This document shows, one piece after another, positions 8,227 through 16,606 of a stretch of 64,000 bases of DNA (the stretch's first letter is position 1; the number at the start of each line of letters is the position of its first letter). The notes under the pieces were generated by a model. That model saw only the letters and a list, made by a program, of their open reading frames with translations, searched no databases and was not told the DNA's origin. This DNA comes from Arcobacter roscoffensis (GTDB taxonomy: Bacteria > Campylobacterota > Campylobacteria > Campylobacterales > Arcobacteraceae). Location of the stretch: assembly GCF_024267655.1 (NCBI RefSeq), contig NZ_CP100595.1, positions 2,232,001-2,296,000 on the forward strand. The letters are read 5' to 3'. The translations under genes and the position numbers were made by a program.

Positions 8227-9699
8227 TTAATCCTTTAATTTTCTCAAAATCTCCACCATAGCCAAAGTATCAAGTTTACAATACTCTAAAAGAGAAGTTC
8301 TCATTTTTTCTTTCTCTTTATCATCAGGCTTCCCAAGATTTGCAAAAGCATTCATAGCTTCGCTTCCATTTTGTACACCATCTAATTCTTTATATGCTTT
8401 TTCAAACTCTGGAACCAATGATGGTAATACATACTTGATAGAATAACTTCCTTGCATAGAAGGTGTTATATACCATTTCTTGTGGAAAGGGATCATCAAG
8501 TCTTTCATGTTTTCATTTATACTTAGTAGGTGTTCGCTATATTCTGAGTAAGTATTTGCAAGTCTTGATATAACACCTTTTTCAAAACTCATGTTATAAG
8601 CTAAAACTGTCACATCACTTGGTATATCTTCAATTAATCTTTTTACTATTTTCTCTCTTGGGTCAATACCATCTTGTGCTAAAAATTCTTTGTGTCCTAA
8701 AGTTCCATCTTTATACTCTATATGAAGTGAATATTGAAAAGGTATTTGCTCAAAAGGTTTAAGACCTTTGTATTGTGGTACTGCTTGTTGGAATGTCTCA
8801 AAATCAAGATGATAAATAGGATATGTCAAATCATCGCAAAAGGCTTTGATATTCTCACTATCAATATAGGTTGTATTGTTTTTATAGTTTTCTACTGCTT
8901 TTTTTTGATTCGCTGTTAACTCAAAGTTTTCTGGAATATCTTCTATATTTACTATTCCTTGAGAATATAGCTCTACTTGCTTTTTACTTCCAAGTTTGAA
9001 AATATTAAATATAGAATAATCTGGAATTTGTCTTTGAACTTTCCAACAGTAGTCTTTAGCATCACATGCATAAGGCTTTTTACAATGACTTCCTATATCA
9101 ATATTTGGTTCATTTTGTTTATCAGATAAATACACCCTAAACTCTTCTAAATTTTTTGGGATATTTGATTGTAATTCTTCTACTTGTGAACTTACTTCAT
9201 CAATCACAAAAAGTTTATCAAGTTCTAGTTTATCACCTCTTATATACTCATTGTTTATATAAACTACATTTGAACTTTTGATATTGAAGCCTAGATTTGT
9301 AAGTACATAATACTGTATAGAGACATCATGTAAATATATATCTTTTAAAGAAGTTGAACTTTTAACTTCATAGATACTTACTCCATCATCTTCTACTTCT
9401 AAAACATCTACCATCACTAAGATGCCTTGATATTCAAAAGTGGCTTCATAGATATAGGGTAGTTTTTCATCTAAATACTCTTGAGTAGTATCTAACATTA
9501 AAGAGAAATCTTTTGAGAAGTGCACTTCTTTACCATCAGGGAAAAGTTTACAAGCTAAGTTCCCTACTATATTTCCAGTTTCAAATATAGCTTGGGCTGA
9601 TTCATCAGGTGGGGTTAGCACACTTGGCTTATACTTTTTAAGCCAAAGTGCTTTAGGGCACTGGATGCCTTTTGTGTAGAGGGATTTGGAGAGGTTCAT
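8227..9699 (-). CDS. DUF2779 protein: Cas4/RecB-like nuclease domain fused to a DEDD-exonuclease-like domain
   Basis: Predicted DNA-processing protein of 490 aa. The N-terminal half has Cas4/AddB features: C14 in 'GIQCPKALW', three clustered cysteines (C206, C212, C218) fit to hold an iron-sulfur cluster, and a PD-(D/E)XK core at D98 ('VDVLE') and E111-V-K113. The C-terminal half carries 'HLDFETF' (D299, E301), 'YNMSFEKG' (about 368-375) and 'YCKLD' (Y473, D477), the spacing of a DEDDy 3'-5' exonuclease fold; this is the DUF2779 region. It follows the 230-aa gene by one base and precedes the membrane protein by two. Exonuclease activity is inferred from motifs only. Confidence 0.8.
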   Translation of the reverse strand: MNLSKSLYTKGIQCPKALWLKKYKPSVLTPPDESAQAIFETGNIVGNLACKLFPDGKEVHFSKDFSLMLDTTQEYLDEKLPYIYEATFEYQGILVMVDVLEVEDDGVSIYEVKSSTSLKDIYLHDVSIQYYVLTNLGFNIKSSNVVYINNEYIRGDKLELDKLFVIDEVSSQVEELQSNIPKNLEEFRVYLSDKQNEPNIDIGSHCKKPYACDAKDYCWKVQRQIPDYSIFNIFKLGSKKQVELYSQGIVNIEDIPENFELTANQKKAVENYKNNTTYIDSENIKAFCDDLTYPIYHLDFETFQQAVPQYKGLKPFEQIPFQYSLHIEYKDGTLGHKEFLAQDGIDPREKIVKRLIEDIPSDVTVLAYNMSFEKGVISRLANTYSEYSEHLLSINENMKDLMIPFHKKWYITPSMQGSYSIKYVLPSLVPEFEKAYKELDGVQNGSEAMNAFANLGKPDDKEKEKMRTSLLEYCKLDTLAMVEILRKLKD

Positions 9700-9700
9700 T

Positions 9701-10393
9701 TTAATTCCTTAAAAAAAGTCTTTTTAAATCACTTATTGTTAAGTTTAAATAATTTTCTTTACAATAACAATCAGAACATTTTCTCCATTCAAAATAATTT
9801 TTTGAAATCAACTCTTTATTTATCAACATCGACAATTCATCTTTTAAAACTTTACTTAATACTATTGCCCCATCTTCTATAGATACACAAGGATCATCAA
9901 CAATAATTTTCTCTAAATAATCGAATAAAATTGGATCTGTTGCATTTCTTACAGTAAACATTTTCCGTTGAATATCATATTCATCCCATTTTTCTTTTAG
10001 CTCACATACACTTTGAAAATACTTGTTTTCCATAGTCTCATTTTCATCCCAATAAATTGGATTATTTTTTGTAACCCATATTTCAAGACTATCTTCTTTT
10101 AAAAATTCAATATTAAACTTAAATAAAATAGGTCCATATAAATTTTGTCGGGGAAAATGACCATGTAAATCAACTACATCTAAAAAAATATCATTCCATA
10201 CATCAAATTTTTTATCAATTTCATCTGAACTCTGTGGAGTTTGTGACAAACCCTTTGTTTCAACTAGACCTCTTGATATTAATCCTTTATTTTCTAAAAA
10301 TGATAAAGAAGTTGTTAAGGTATTTGCATGAAAAAAATTCTCTATACCTTTTTCTTTTAAAAGATTATATAATTCTTTATTATCTAACTTCAT
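9701..10393 (-). CDS. Unknown 230-aa protein of the dGTPase operon
   Basis: I cannot name this family. The N-terminus has 'FFHANTLTTS' (H22, N24, T25) followed by 'LISRGLVETKGLSQTP', then 'NLYGPILFKFN' and a 'MFTVRNATDPILFDYL' segment. A short Cys cluster (C206, C209, C211) lies near the C-terminus. The early His-x-x-Thr element before a 'GLISRG' turn recalls DarT-like ADP-ribosyltransferase folds, but this is a guess. It lies 12 bases after the dGTPase gene and one base before the nuclease gene, so it is surely translated from the same message and probably belongs to the same system. Confidence 0.65.
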   Translation of the reverse strand: MKLDNKELYNLLKEKGIENFFHANTLTTSLSFLENKGLISRGLVETKGLSQTPQSSDEIDKKFDVWNDIFLDVVDLHGHFPRQNLYGPILFKFNIEFLKEDSLEIWVTKNNPIYWDENETMENKYFQSVCELKEKWDEYDIQRKMFTVRNATDPILFDYLEKIIVDDPCVSIEDGAIVLSKVLKDELSMLINKELISKNYFEWRKCSDCYCKENYLNLTISDLKRLFLRN

Positions 10394-10405
10394 AATTATT
10401 TCCTT

Positions 10406-11893
10406 TTATTTTATTGCTGATAATTCTTGAAATTCTTTAATAGCGTATTCATCAGTCATCCCACTAATAAAATCAATTATTAAACGTGCCCTATAATACC
10501 ATTCAAGAATTCTAAATTCAAAACCTTTTATATTTTGATCATTCATTTTTTTTATTACTTTTTCATAAGAACTTATATGTTTATTAGATAACCGTTTAAA
10601 TAATCTTGATTCAAGAGGAGTTCCATCACTAACTCCTAAAACAAGACAATTAAACTTTTTATTTGAAAGATTAAGTAATGGCTTATAACAATTTAATAAA
10701 CCTCTAATTGAAGAGTTACCTTTGAGTTCAAGTAATTCAACCTCTTCATGACTAAACACATGTTGAAATGCTACATTTTTTAAAACTTTTAAAGCTACAT
10801 GATATTTACTTTTATCTTCGAGTAATGCTCTATTAAAACTTCCATCATATATAGATTGATGATTTTCTATAAAGACTTTTGTAGCATAAGGAACTAGCTC
10901 ATTAACTAACTGCGTACGGAAATTAATAATAAAGGTATTGATTTTTAATCTTTTGGCTTTTTTAGCTTTTTGATAGTTCTCTTCTGCAATACATTTAATA
11001 TAAATACCTTTCCCCTCATGCTCTTCTTTTGAAGCCTCATTAATTATTGTTTCATATAATTTTTTTAAAGAAATTATGCCTTTATCAACAGCATCTTCTA
11101 AATCTGCAATTCCATAAGATATATCATCTGCTGCCTCCATTATATAAGTTAAAGAGAATCTATGTCCATCTTTAATAGCTAACTCATTACAAACCTCTTT
11201 GATGAAATCCTCTTCACTAAAATAAAAGCCTGGTTTTTTTTTCAAATAACTAAAATCAGAATCTGACGAAGGTCTAGGTTCATAAGCAGCACGAGTATAT
11301 TTTAAAATTGAAGCAACTTGAGTATATGTCAAATTTAAACCTTGTAAGCTATGTACAATTCTAATGCCCTGCGCATTCCCCTCAAAGCAGCAGATATCTT
11401 CTTCAAGTTTCCTTTTAAATTTCCTCAATTTTGGCTCTAAAAAGGAATTTTTCTTTATATTAAGAGACTTATTAAAACACTTTACCCCTTTAGTTTTCAT
11501 CCAGTTATTTATTGCTAACTCACCAAAGTGTCCAAATGGAGGATTTCCTATATCATGCATTAAACTTGCCATTTCTGTAGTAGATACAAATGCATCTTCT
11601 AAACTTTTTAAATTAAATTTTTTAATTTTATTTTTTCTTTTCAGCTTATTTATAATACTTCTAGAAATGTATCTTGCTGTTTGCTGAACCTCCAAAGAAT
11701 GAGTTAGTCTACTTCTTACTGCAGCATTTATTTCAAGAGGGAAAACCTGAGTTTTTTGTTGAAGCCTTCTAACCGCTGGTGAATTTACAATTCTTCCTCT
11801 ATTACTTTCAGTAGCTAAGTCTATATCTGTAGTTACTTTTTTCTGATATTTTCTTGTACATGTTATTTTTTTTCTATAATCAATCATAATCAT
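10406..11893 (-). CDS. dgt: Deoxyguanosinetriphosphate triphosphohydrolase (dGTPase)
   Basis: HD-domain enzyme that converts dGTP to deoxyguanosine and tripolyphosphate. The 'VRRLQQKTQVFPL' substrate-loop segment, 'RSRLTHSLEV' (H65), 'LMHDIGNPPFGH' (H113, D114) and the later 'ADDISYGIADLED' Asp supply the metal-binding HD set. The length of 495 aa fits the long, E. coli-type Dgt (505 aa). Enzymes of this class can lower the dNTP pool, and dGTPases are known as phage-defence effectors (Tal and colleagues, 2022). It sits between a radical SAM gene and an unknown gene with gaps of 11-12 bases, so this copy is probably part of an accessory system rather than general metabolism. Confidence 0.88.
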   Translation of the reverse strand: MIMIDYRKKITCTRKYQKKVTTDIDLATESNRGRIVNSPAVRRLQQKTQVFPLEINAAVRSRLTHSLEVQQTARYISRSIINKLKRKNKIKKFNLKSLEDAFVSTTEMASLMHDIGNPPFGHFGELAINNWMKTKGVKCFNKSLNIKKNSFLEPKLRKFKRKLEEDICCFEGNAQGIRIVHSLQGLNLTYTQVASILKYTRAAYEPRPSSDSDFSYLKKKPGFYFSEEDFIKEVCNELAIKDGHRFSLTYIMEAADDISYGIADLEDAVDKGIISLKKLYETIINEASKEEHEGKGIYIKCIAEENYQKAKKAKRLKINTFIINFRTQLVNELVPYATKVFIENHQSIYDGSFNRALLEDKSKYHVALKVLKNVAFQHVFSHEEVELLELKGNSSIRGLLNCYKPLLNLSNKKFNCLVLGVSDGTPLESRLFKRLSNKHISSYEKVIKKMNDQNIKGFEFRILEWYYRARLIIDFISGMTDEYAIKEFQELSAIK

Positions 11894-11904
11894 TTCCTTT
11901 TATT

Positions 11905-13287
11905 TTAAGTATCTAAAGAAAAAGGCAAATGCCTTTCTTCAATTTTATATATGTGTTCTATAAAATTGTCATAGGTGTAATTTCTTGGAAAATAGCTAAA
12001 AGATTTTAGTTCGAAGTAATCATTAAAGGACATAAATTTCTTAGCAATATTTATTGACAATTGCTTAGATTTATCAAAATTTATTTGTTCTGATAAATTT
12101 AATTTAGTAATACCATTACTTTCAATTGTTCCATTTAAAGATGAAGCACCATATTGTTCTATTTCTCTTAAGAAATTAACTGCATACTTATCTGAACCAT
12201 AAATAATTGTTGGATAAACAGATAATCCCTTAAAATAGTTTTGATTAGACTCTAGAAACTTTATTGTTTCATTTAAGGTTTCTTCTGTTTCTCCAGGATA
12301 AAGTAATATATTAATTTTCACCCAAATATCATACTTTGAACAAAGTCTAATAAACTTTTGTGCTTTTTCTAAGTACCTTTGTGGATTATTTGTTTTTTTC
12401 ATTCTTTTTAATTGAAGGATACTAGCTGATTCTAAGCCTAAATCAATAACCTTTAAACCACTTAGAGCCAGTAGTTTTATATTTTCTTCCTTCAAATTTA
12501 TATCTGCTCTTGTTTCACATCTCCACTTATTTTTTAAATTGTGATTAATGTATAGCTCATAAAATTCATTTATCCATTTATCTTTAGGATTAAAAATTGA
12601 TGCTTCAAAATAAAAATGTAATTTTCTATCATTATATAATTTACTTATATCAATAATTTCATCAATTATTTTAAAAGGAGATTTTAAATTTGTTGCCGCC
12701 ACATTTTTATCTGCACAAAAACCACATCCCATACCACATCCTCTAGAGACCTCAATAGAAGGTAAGATCTTTTCGTAATCATAAAGTAATGTGTAATCAA
12801 ATCTATCAAATAATTCACTTTTTAAAACTACTGGAGCATCAATATATTTAGATTTTTGAATTTCTTTGTCCGACTCCAAAACTTTAGTAAGTATTCCTTC
12901 AACTTGGCCATTTATAATTGTATCTGCATTTACAAAAGTTTTTAAAGCCCAAGTTTTATCTGACAATACCCATCTACCTCCAATTATTATTTTACATTTT
13001 AAATTTATTCGTAGTAGATTAATAAATTCAAGTCCCCAAGAAACTGCAAAAAAACTTGGTATTGAAATTAAAATATTATTGTCTTTTTCTTTATATCTTT
13101 CAACTAACAATTTAATTAAATCTTCTGGATTAAAAAGATCTCCTTGATAAACAATGACATTATTTTTAAACTTTTTTAAATTAGTAGCTAATCCTAAAAT
13201 TGCATAATTAAGATAAACATGTTTTTCTTGATGTTTTTTCTTTTTTTTAAGCATACCTGCAGAAACAAATATATAATTACTAGACAT
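11905..13287 (-). CDS. Radical SAM protein with Rossmann-like N-terminal domain
   Basis: First gene of the five-gene operon; ATG preceded by AGGAAAAATT. The radical SAM cluster motif CxxxCxxC is 'CGMGCGFC' (C184, C188, C191), followed by 'VIDLGLESAS' and 'ILLYPGETEETL' strands of the TIM barrel. Residues 1-150 form a Rossmann-like domain laid out as in B12-binding radical SAM proteins, with 'IIIGGRW' and 'NGQVEG' segments, but I do not see the cobalamin DxHxxG motif. The 5'-deoxyadenosyl-radical chemistry is expected from the family; the substrate is unknown. Its cluster motif differs from the viperin motif. It abuts a decayed sbcC piece. Confidence 0.8.
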   Translation of the reverse strand: MSSNYIFVSAGMLKKKKKHQEKHVYLNYAILGLATNLKKFKNNVIVYQGDLFNPEDLIKLLVERYKEKDNNILISIPSFFAVSWGLEFINLLRINLKCKIIIGGRWVLSDKTWALKTFVNADTIINGQVEGILTKVLESDKEIQKSKYIDAPVVLKSELFDRFDYTLLYDYEKILPSIEVSRGCGMGCGFCADKNVAATNLKSPFKIIDEIIDISKLYNDRKLHFYFEASIFNPKDKWINEFYELYINHNLKNKWRCETRADINLKEENIKLLALSGLKVIDLGLESASILQLKRMKKTNNPQRYLEKAQKFIRLCSKYDIWVKINILLYPGETEETLNETIKFLESNQNYFKGLSVYPTIIYGSDKYAVNFLREIEQYGASSLNGTIESNGITKLNLSEQINFDKSKQLSINIAKKFMSFNDYFELKSFSYFPRNYTYDNFIEHIYKIEERHLPFSLDT

Positions 13288-13295
13288 AATTTTTC

Positions 13296-13434
13296 CTATA
13301 TATTTAAATTTAAAATTCTCGTCCCATCACCCTTAGGCTCAAGATTCATCTACAATGGGATTCTCTTTTTTAGTGCTTCAACATGGGAAATCAAACATAC
13401 CATTTTTCCTGAACTTTGTAATTGACTTAGCGTA
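13296..13434 (-). pseudogene. sbcC: sbcC relic (C-terminal about 45 codons, broken)
   Basis: The minus strand reads 'LSQLQSSGKMVCLISHVEAL' then 'KKRIPL', a TAG stop, and in the same frame 'MNLEPKGDGTRILNLN' before a final TAG. This is the C-terminal ATPase end of SbcC (the Rad50-like nuclease subunit), whose family hallmark is 'G..VG.ISHV..LKERIP'. The rest of the gene is absent, and an in-frame stop interrupts what is left. The remnant ends eight bases before the radical SAM start codon, so the island promoter and ribosome-binding site lie at the junction. It marks a deletion or replacement of an sbcCD-like locus. Confidence 0.7.
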
Positions 13435-13696
13435 TTTAGTACTAGTTATAAACGCTTTTATCTAAGAAAAGAGTATTTATTTTTATTTCAACGAGTAAAT
13501 GATATGAGAACATAAGTTCATATATATTTAGCGTCTCCAAATCTCAAACCTAAAATAATTTTACTATTATAGTATTATTTATTCATTTGATTTTGGATTA
13601 AAAAGTAAGTTTTTATAACACTTATTTATAAATATATACTTGATTATTATTTTATATAATAAATATTTATATCTGACATGTAGTAGTTGTAGAGAT

Positions 13697-13721
13697 AAAA
13701 CAAAGAGTTATTCTTTGTTTT
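13697..13721 (-). terminator. Stem-loop downstream of alr
   Basis: A perfect 10-bp stem (13697-13706 with 13712-13721, AAAACAAAGA / TCTTTGTTTT) with a five-base loop lies 38 bases past the alr stop. The stem ends in T residues on both strands, so it could act either way. The rest of the interval from 13435 to 13696 holds no convincing frame or structure. Confidence 0.45.
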
Positions 13722-13758
13722 ATTAAGATTTATTGAGATTTATTTTTACTTATTTTAT

Positions 13759-14934
13759 TTAGTCTTTACAAAGACATAGTACATAGTCTTTGTAGTTTGT
13801 TTTAGTATTGTTTTTTAGGTAGACTCTTGGGACTCTTTTGTCTACCATACATACGATTTCATAGTTTATTGTATTTAGAAGCTTTGCTACACTATCGATT
13901 GAGATTCCATCTTTGTTATTTCCTCCGTATAGTACTACCTCCTCGCCCATTTTTACATCAAGGTTTGTTACGTCTATGATACATTGATCCATACAGATAT
14001 TTCCTAGTACTGGAACTATTTTGTTTTTTACTAGTACTTTTGCTTTATTTGAAAGCATTCTTGTGTAGCCATCTGCATAGCCTATTGGTAGGGTTGCGAT
14101 TTTTGTTTTGTGTTCACATTTATATGTAAGTCCGTAGCTTATGCCTGAACCTGCTTCGATTTCTTTTACTTGGGCTATTTTTGCTTTTAGACACATCACT
14201 TCTTTTAAGTTTACTCTTTCATGGTTTACACTTTGTGATGGATATAGTCCATACAGCATGATACCTGCTCTTACCATATCGAAGTTAAACTCAGGCATAT
14301 CTATGATAGCAGCACTATTTGATACATGTTTGATAGGTATAGATAAACCTTTTTGTTCTATTTGCTCTACTATTTTACTGAACTTTTCTACTTGTGTTTT
14401 TGTATATGTTTTATCTAGTTCATCGGCTGCTGCGAAGTGAGTATAAATACCTTCAATCACTAAGTTTTCAAGCTTACTTATCTGTAAAACTGTTTGTACT
14501 GTATCTTCACTACATAGCATACCAAGACGGTTCATACCGCTATCTATCTTTATATGAACTACGATATTTTTATTTAGTTGTTTAGCTACTTTTGAGAACT
14601 CTTGGGCTTGTTCTAGTGAATATATTGTTTGGATTATGTTGTTTTGGATTACTTCTTTGGCTAAGTGTTCAAGTGTGTATCCTAAGACCATGATTTGAGT
14701 TTCTTTAAACTCTTTTCTTAGTTGTATTGCTTCACTTAAAGTAGCAACAGCAAATCTATCTGCTCCATTTTCAAGCAATGTTTGAGCAATAGCAACTGCT
14801 CCATGTCCATAGCCATCTGCTTTTATCACGGCTGATATTTTTGTATTAGGCTTTGTAACTCTTCTTACTTCACTTATATTATTTGCTAGATTATCTAAGT
14901 TTATTTCAGCCCAAACAGCTCTTGTTAGTTCCAC
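13759..14934 (-). CDS. alr: Alanine racemase
   Basis: PLP-dependent interconversion of L- and D-alanine in the cytoplasm. The PLP lysine motif 'AVIKADGYGHG' places K38 in its usual position. 'GYTLEHLAK', 'HIKIDSGMNRLGML', 'THFAAAD', 'GSGISYG' and 'ICMDQCIIDV' follow in family order. The 391 aa are slightly long because of a tail after 'RVPRVYLKN'. It is the last gene of the ridA-dadA-symporter-alr set. Next to a D-amino-acid dehydrogenase this looks like a catabolic racemase (DadX role), although it may also supply D-Ala for peptidoglycan if no second alr exists. A very long stem-loop separates it from the symporter gene. Confidence 0.93.
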   Translation of the reverse strand: MELTRAVWAEINLDNLANNISEVRRVTKPNTKISAVIKADGYGHGAVAIAQTLLENGADRFAVATLSEAIQLRKEFKETQIMVLGYTLEHLAKEVIQNNIIQTIYSLEQAQEFSKVAKQLNKNIVVHIKIDSGMNRLGMLCSEDTVQTVLQISKLENLVIEGIYTHFAAADELDKTYTKTQVEKFSKIVEQIEQKGLSIPIKHVSNSAAIIDMPEFNFDMVRAGIMLYGLYPSQSVNHERVNLKEVMCLKAKIAQVKEIEAGSGISYGLTYKCEHKTKIATLPIGYADGYTRMLSNKAKVLVKNKIVPVLGNICMDQCIIDVTNLDVKMGEEVVLYGGNNKDGISIDSVAKLLNTINYEIVCMVDKRVPRVYLKNNTKTNYKDYVLCLCKD

Positions 14935-14960
14935 GCTCTTTCCTCACATTTTTATAAAAA

Positions 14961-15022
14961 ATTATTCTTATGAGGACAATATAAAGAAGCACAAAACTTT
15001 ATATTGTCTTCATAAAAATAAT
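14961..15022 (-). promoter_or_regulatory. Long stem-loop between symporter and alr
   Basis: Two arms of 26 bases (14961-14986 and 14997-15022) pair with only two mismatches around a 10-base loop. One mismatch becomes G-U on the minus-strand transcript. The structure lies about 27 bases upstream of the alr ATG and 40 bases beyond the symporter stop. It may be an attenuator, an RNA-processing site or a terminator separating alr from the catabolic genes. Confidence 0.6.
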
Positions 15023-15028
15023 ACAAGC

Positions 15029-15051
15029 ACAAGAAAGTAAAACTCTCTTGT
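15029..15051 (-). terminator. Stem-loop just after the symporter gene
   Basis: A 10-bp stem with one mismatch (15029-15038 with 15042-15051) and a three-base loop lies 11 bases past the symporter stop. On the minus-strand RNA it is followed by a U-rich stretch before the larger stem-loop. It probably terminates, or stabilises the 3' end of, the upstream transcript. Confidence 0.45.
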
Positions 15052-15062
15052 ACTAATTATAT

Positions 15063-16571
15063 CTACTTATATTTTTTAATTTCGCCTGAATCAATTCTTG
15101 CAAGATATGATTTTAGCTCTTTTTTTACAACTGGCATTAAGTAGTATAAACCAATGATATTAAAAATCGACATTGCAAACATAGCAGCATCTGAGAAGTC
15201 AATTGCTGCACCAAAACTAATACTTGTACCAACAACTACAAATAAACAAAACATAGTTTTGTAAGCAAGTTCAGTTTTCTTACCCTCTCCAAATAGATAA
15301 GTCCATGCTTTTAATCCATAATAAGACCATGAAATCATCGTAGAGAATGCAAATAATACAATACAAAGTGTTAATAAGTATTCAAAAATTGGTGACGTTT
15401 GTGTAAATGCAGCTGATGTTAATGTTACACCTGTTAATTCACCAGTGTTAACTCCTGCAATAATAATAACTAAGGCAGTCATCGTACAAATCACAACCGT
15501 ATCAATAAACGGCTCTAATAATGAAACTAAACCTTCTGTTACAGGCTCTTTTGTTTTTACTGCTGAGTGAGCAATAGCAGCAGAACCAACACCTGCTTCA
15601 TTTGAGAAAGTTGCTCTTTTTAGACCTTGAATCAATGCCCCAAGGAATCCACCTGCTACACCAGCACCAGTAAATGCACCTACAAATATTTGCTCAAATG
15701 CCCAACCTATTTTGTCATAGTTAGCTATTAAAACAATTAGTGCCATTCCGATATAAAGGAAAGCCATAGATGGAACTAATTTTGAAGTAACTGCACCAAT
15801 TGAAGGCATACCTCCAATAAGAACACTAGCAATTAAAACTGCTAAAATAACACCAGTAACCCATCCATATCCAGGAGCAATATCAAATGTCTGAACAATC
15901 ATAGCATTTGCTTGATTTCCTTGGAATAAGTTTCCAGCACCAAGAGCTGAGAATATTGTCATAATAGCAAAACCAATAGCAAAGAACTTACCAAGAGTTG
16001 CATAACCACCCTCTTTGAAACCTTTAGAAAGGTAGTACATAGGACCACCTGATACAGTACCATCAGGATTTATATTTCTATATTTTACACCCAGTGTACA
16101 TTCAGTAAACTTTGAAGCCATACCAAATAAACCACATAAAATCATCCAAAATGTAGCCCCAGGTCCACCAATAGCAATAGCAACACCAACACCTGCGATA
16201 TTACCAAGTCCTACTGTACCAGAAAGTGCAGATGTAAGAGCCTGAAAGTGTGAAACTTCACCAGATTTTTTCTCAGCTGGATTAGTATATTTTCCAGAAA
16301 CTATATCAATTGCTAGACCAAATCTTTTAAATTGAATAAATCCAAAATAAATAGTAAATACAATAGCTGCAACAAATAACCATCCAACAATCAATGGAAA
16401 TGAAACACCATCCTCAATTGAAGCACCAAAAAAGATAGCATTAGCAAACCATCCTAAATAATCAGTAAAAAACTGATCTATTTGTTTATCAATACCCATA
16501 ACCTCTTGGGCTAAAACAAGGCTTGGCAAACATAAAACTGCCATATATAGCAATACTTTTTTTAATATCAT
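15063..16571 (-). CDS. Sodium:alanine symporter, AGCS family
   Basis: Inner-membrane Na+-coupled alanine/glycine uptake protein of 502 aa. It has about ten hydrophobic spans and the AGCS hallmarks 'SALSGTVGLGNIAGVG', 'GGPGATFWMI', 'GGPMYYLSKG' and 'ATFSNEAGVGSAAIAHS'. An N-terminal signal-like helix ('VLLYMAVLCLPSLVLA') precedes the core, as in some homologues. It is flanked by dadA upstream and alr downstream on the same strand, so its substrate is most likely L- or D-alanine. Confidence 0.92.
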   Translation of the reverse strand: MILKKVLLYMAVLCLPSLVLAQEVMGIDKQIDQFFTDYLGWFANAIFFGASIEDGVSFPLIVGWLFVAAIVFTIYFGFIQFKRFGLAIDIVSGKYTNPAEKKSGEVSHFQALTSALSGTVGLGNIAGVGVAIAIGGPGATFWMILCGLFGMASKFTECTLGVKYRNINPDGTVSGGPMYYLSKGFKEGGYATLGKFFAIGFAIMTIFSALGAGNLFQGNQANAMIVQTFDIAPGYGWVTGVILAVLIASVLIGGMPSIGAVTSKLVPSMAFLYIGMALIVLIANYDKIGWAFEQIFVGAFTGAGVAGGFLGALIQGLKRATFSNEAGVGSAAIAHSAVKTKEPVTEGLVSLLEPFIDTVVICTMTALVIIIAGVNTGELTGVTLTSAAFTQTSPIFEYLLTLCIVLFAFSTMISWSYYGLKAWTYLFGEGKKTELAYKTMFCLFVVVGTSISFGAAIDFSDAAMFAMSIFNIIGLYYLMPVVKKELKSYLARIDSGEIKKYK

Positions 16572-16606
16572 TTTTATCTCTCCTTTAAAATTTAAAATTA
16601 AATATA

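Noticed and set aside
11905-13287. Radical SAM protein as a prokaryotic viperin
   Set aside because: The cluster motif 'CGMGCGFC' and the long Rossmann-like N-terminal domain do not fit viperins, which are shorter and carry an 'NYKCGFC'-type motif.
13219-13425. A plus-strand 68-codon frame across the radical SAM start and the sbcC relic
   Set aside because: It runs antisense to both the real gene start and the relic, and its product has no sensible composition.
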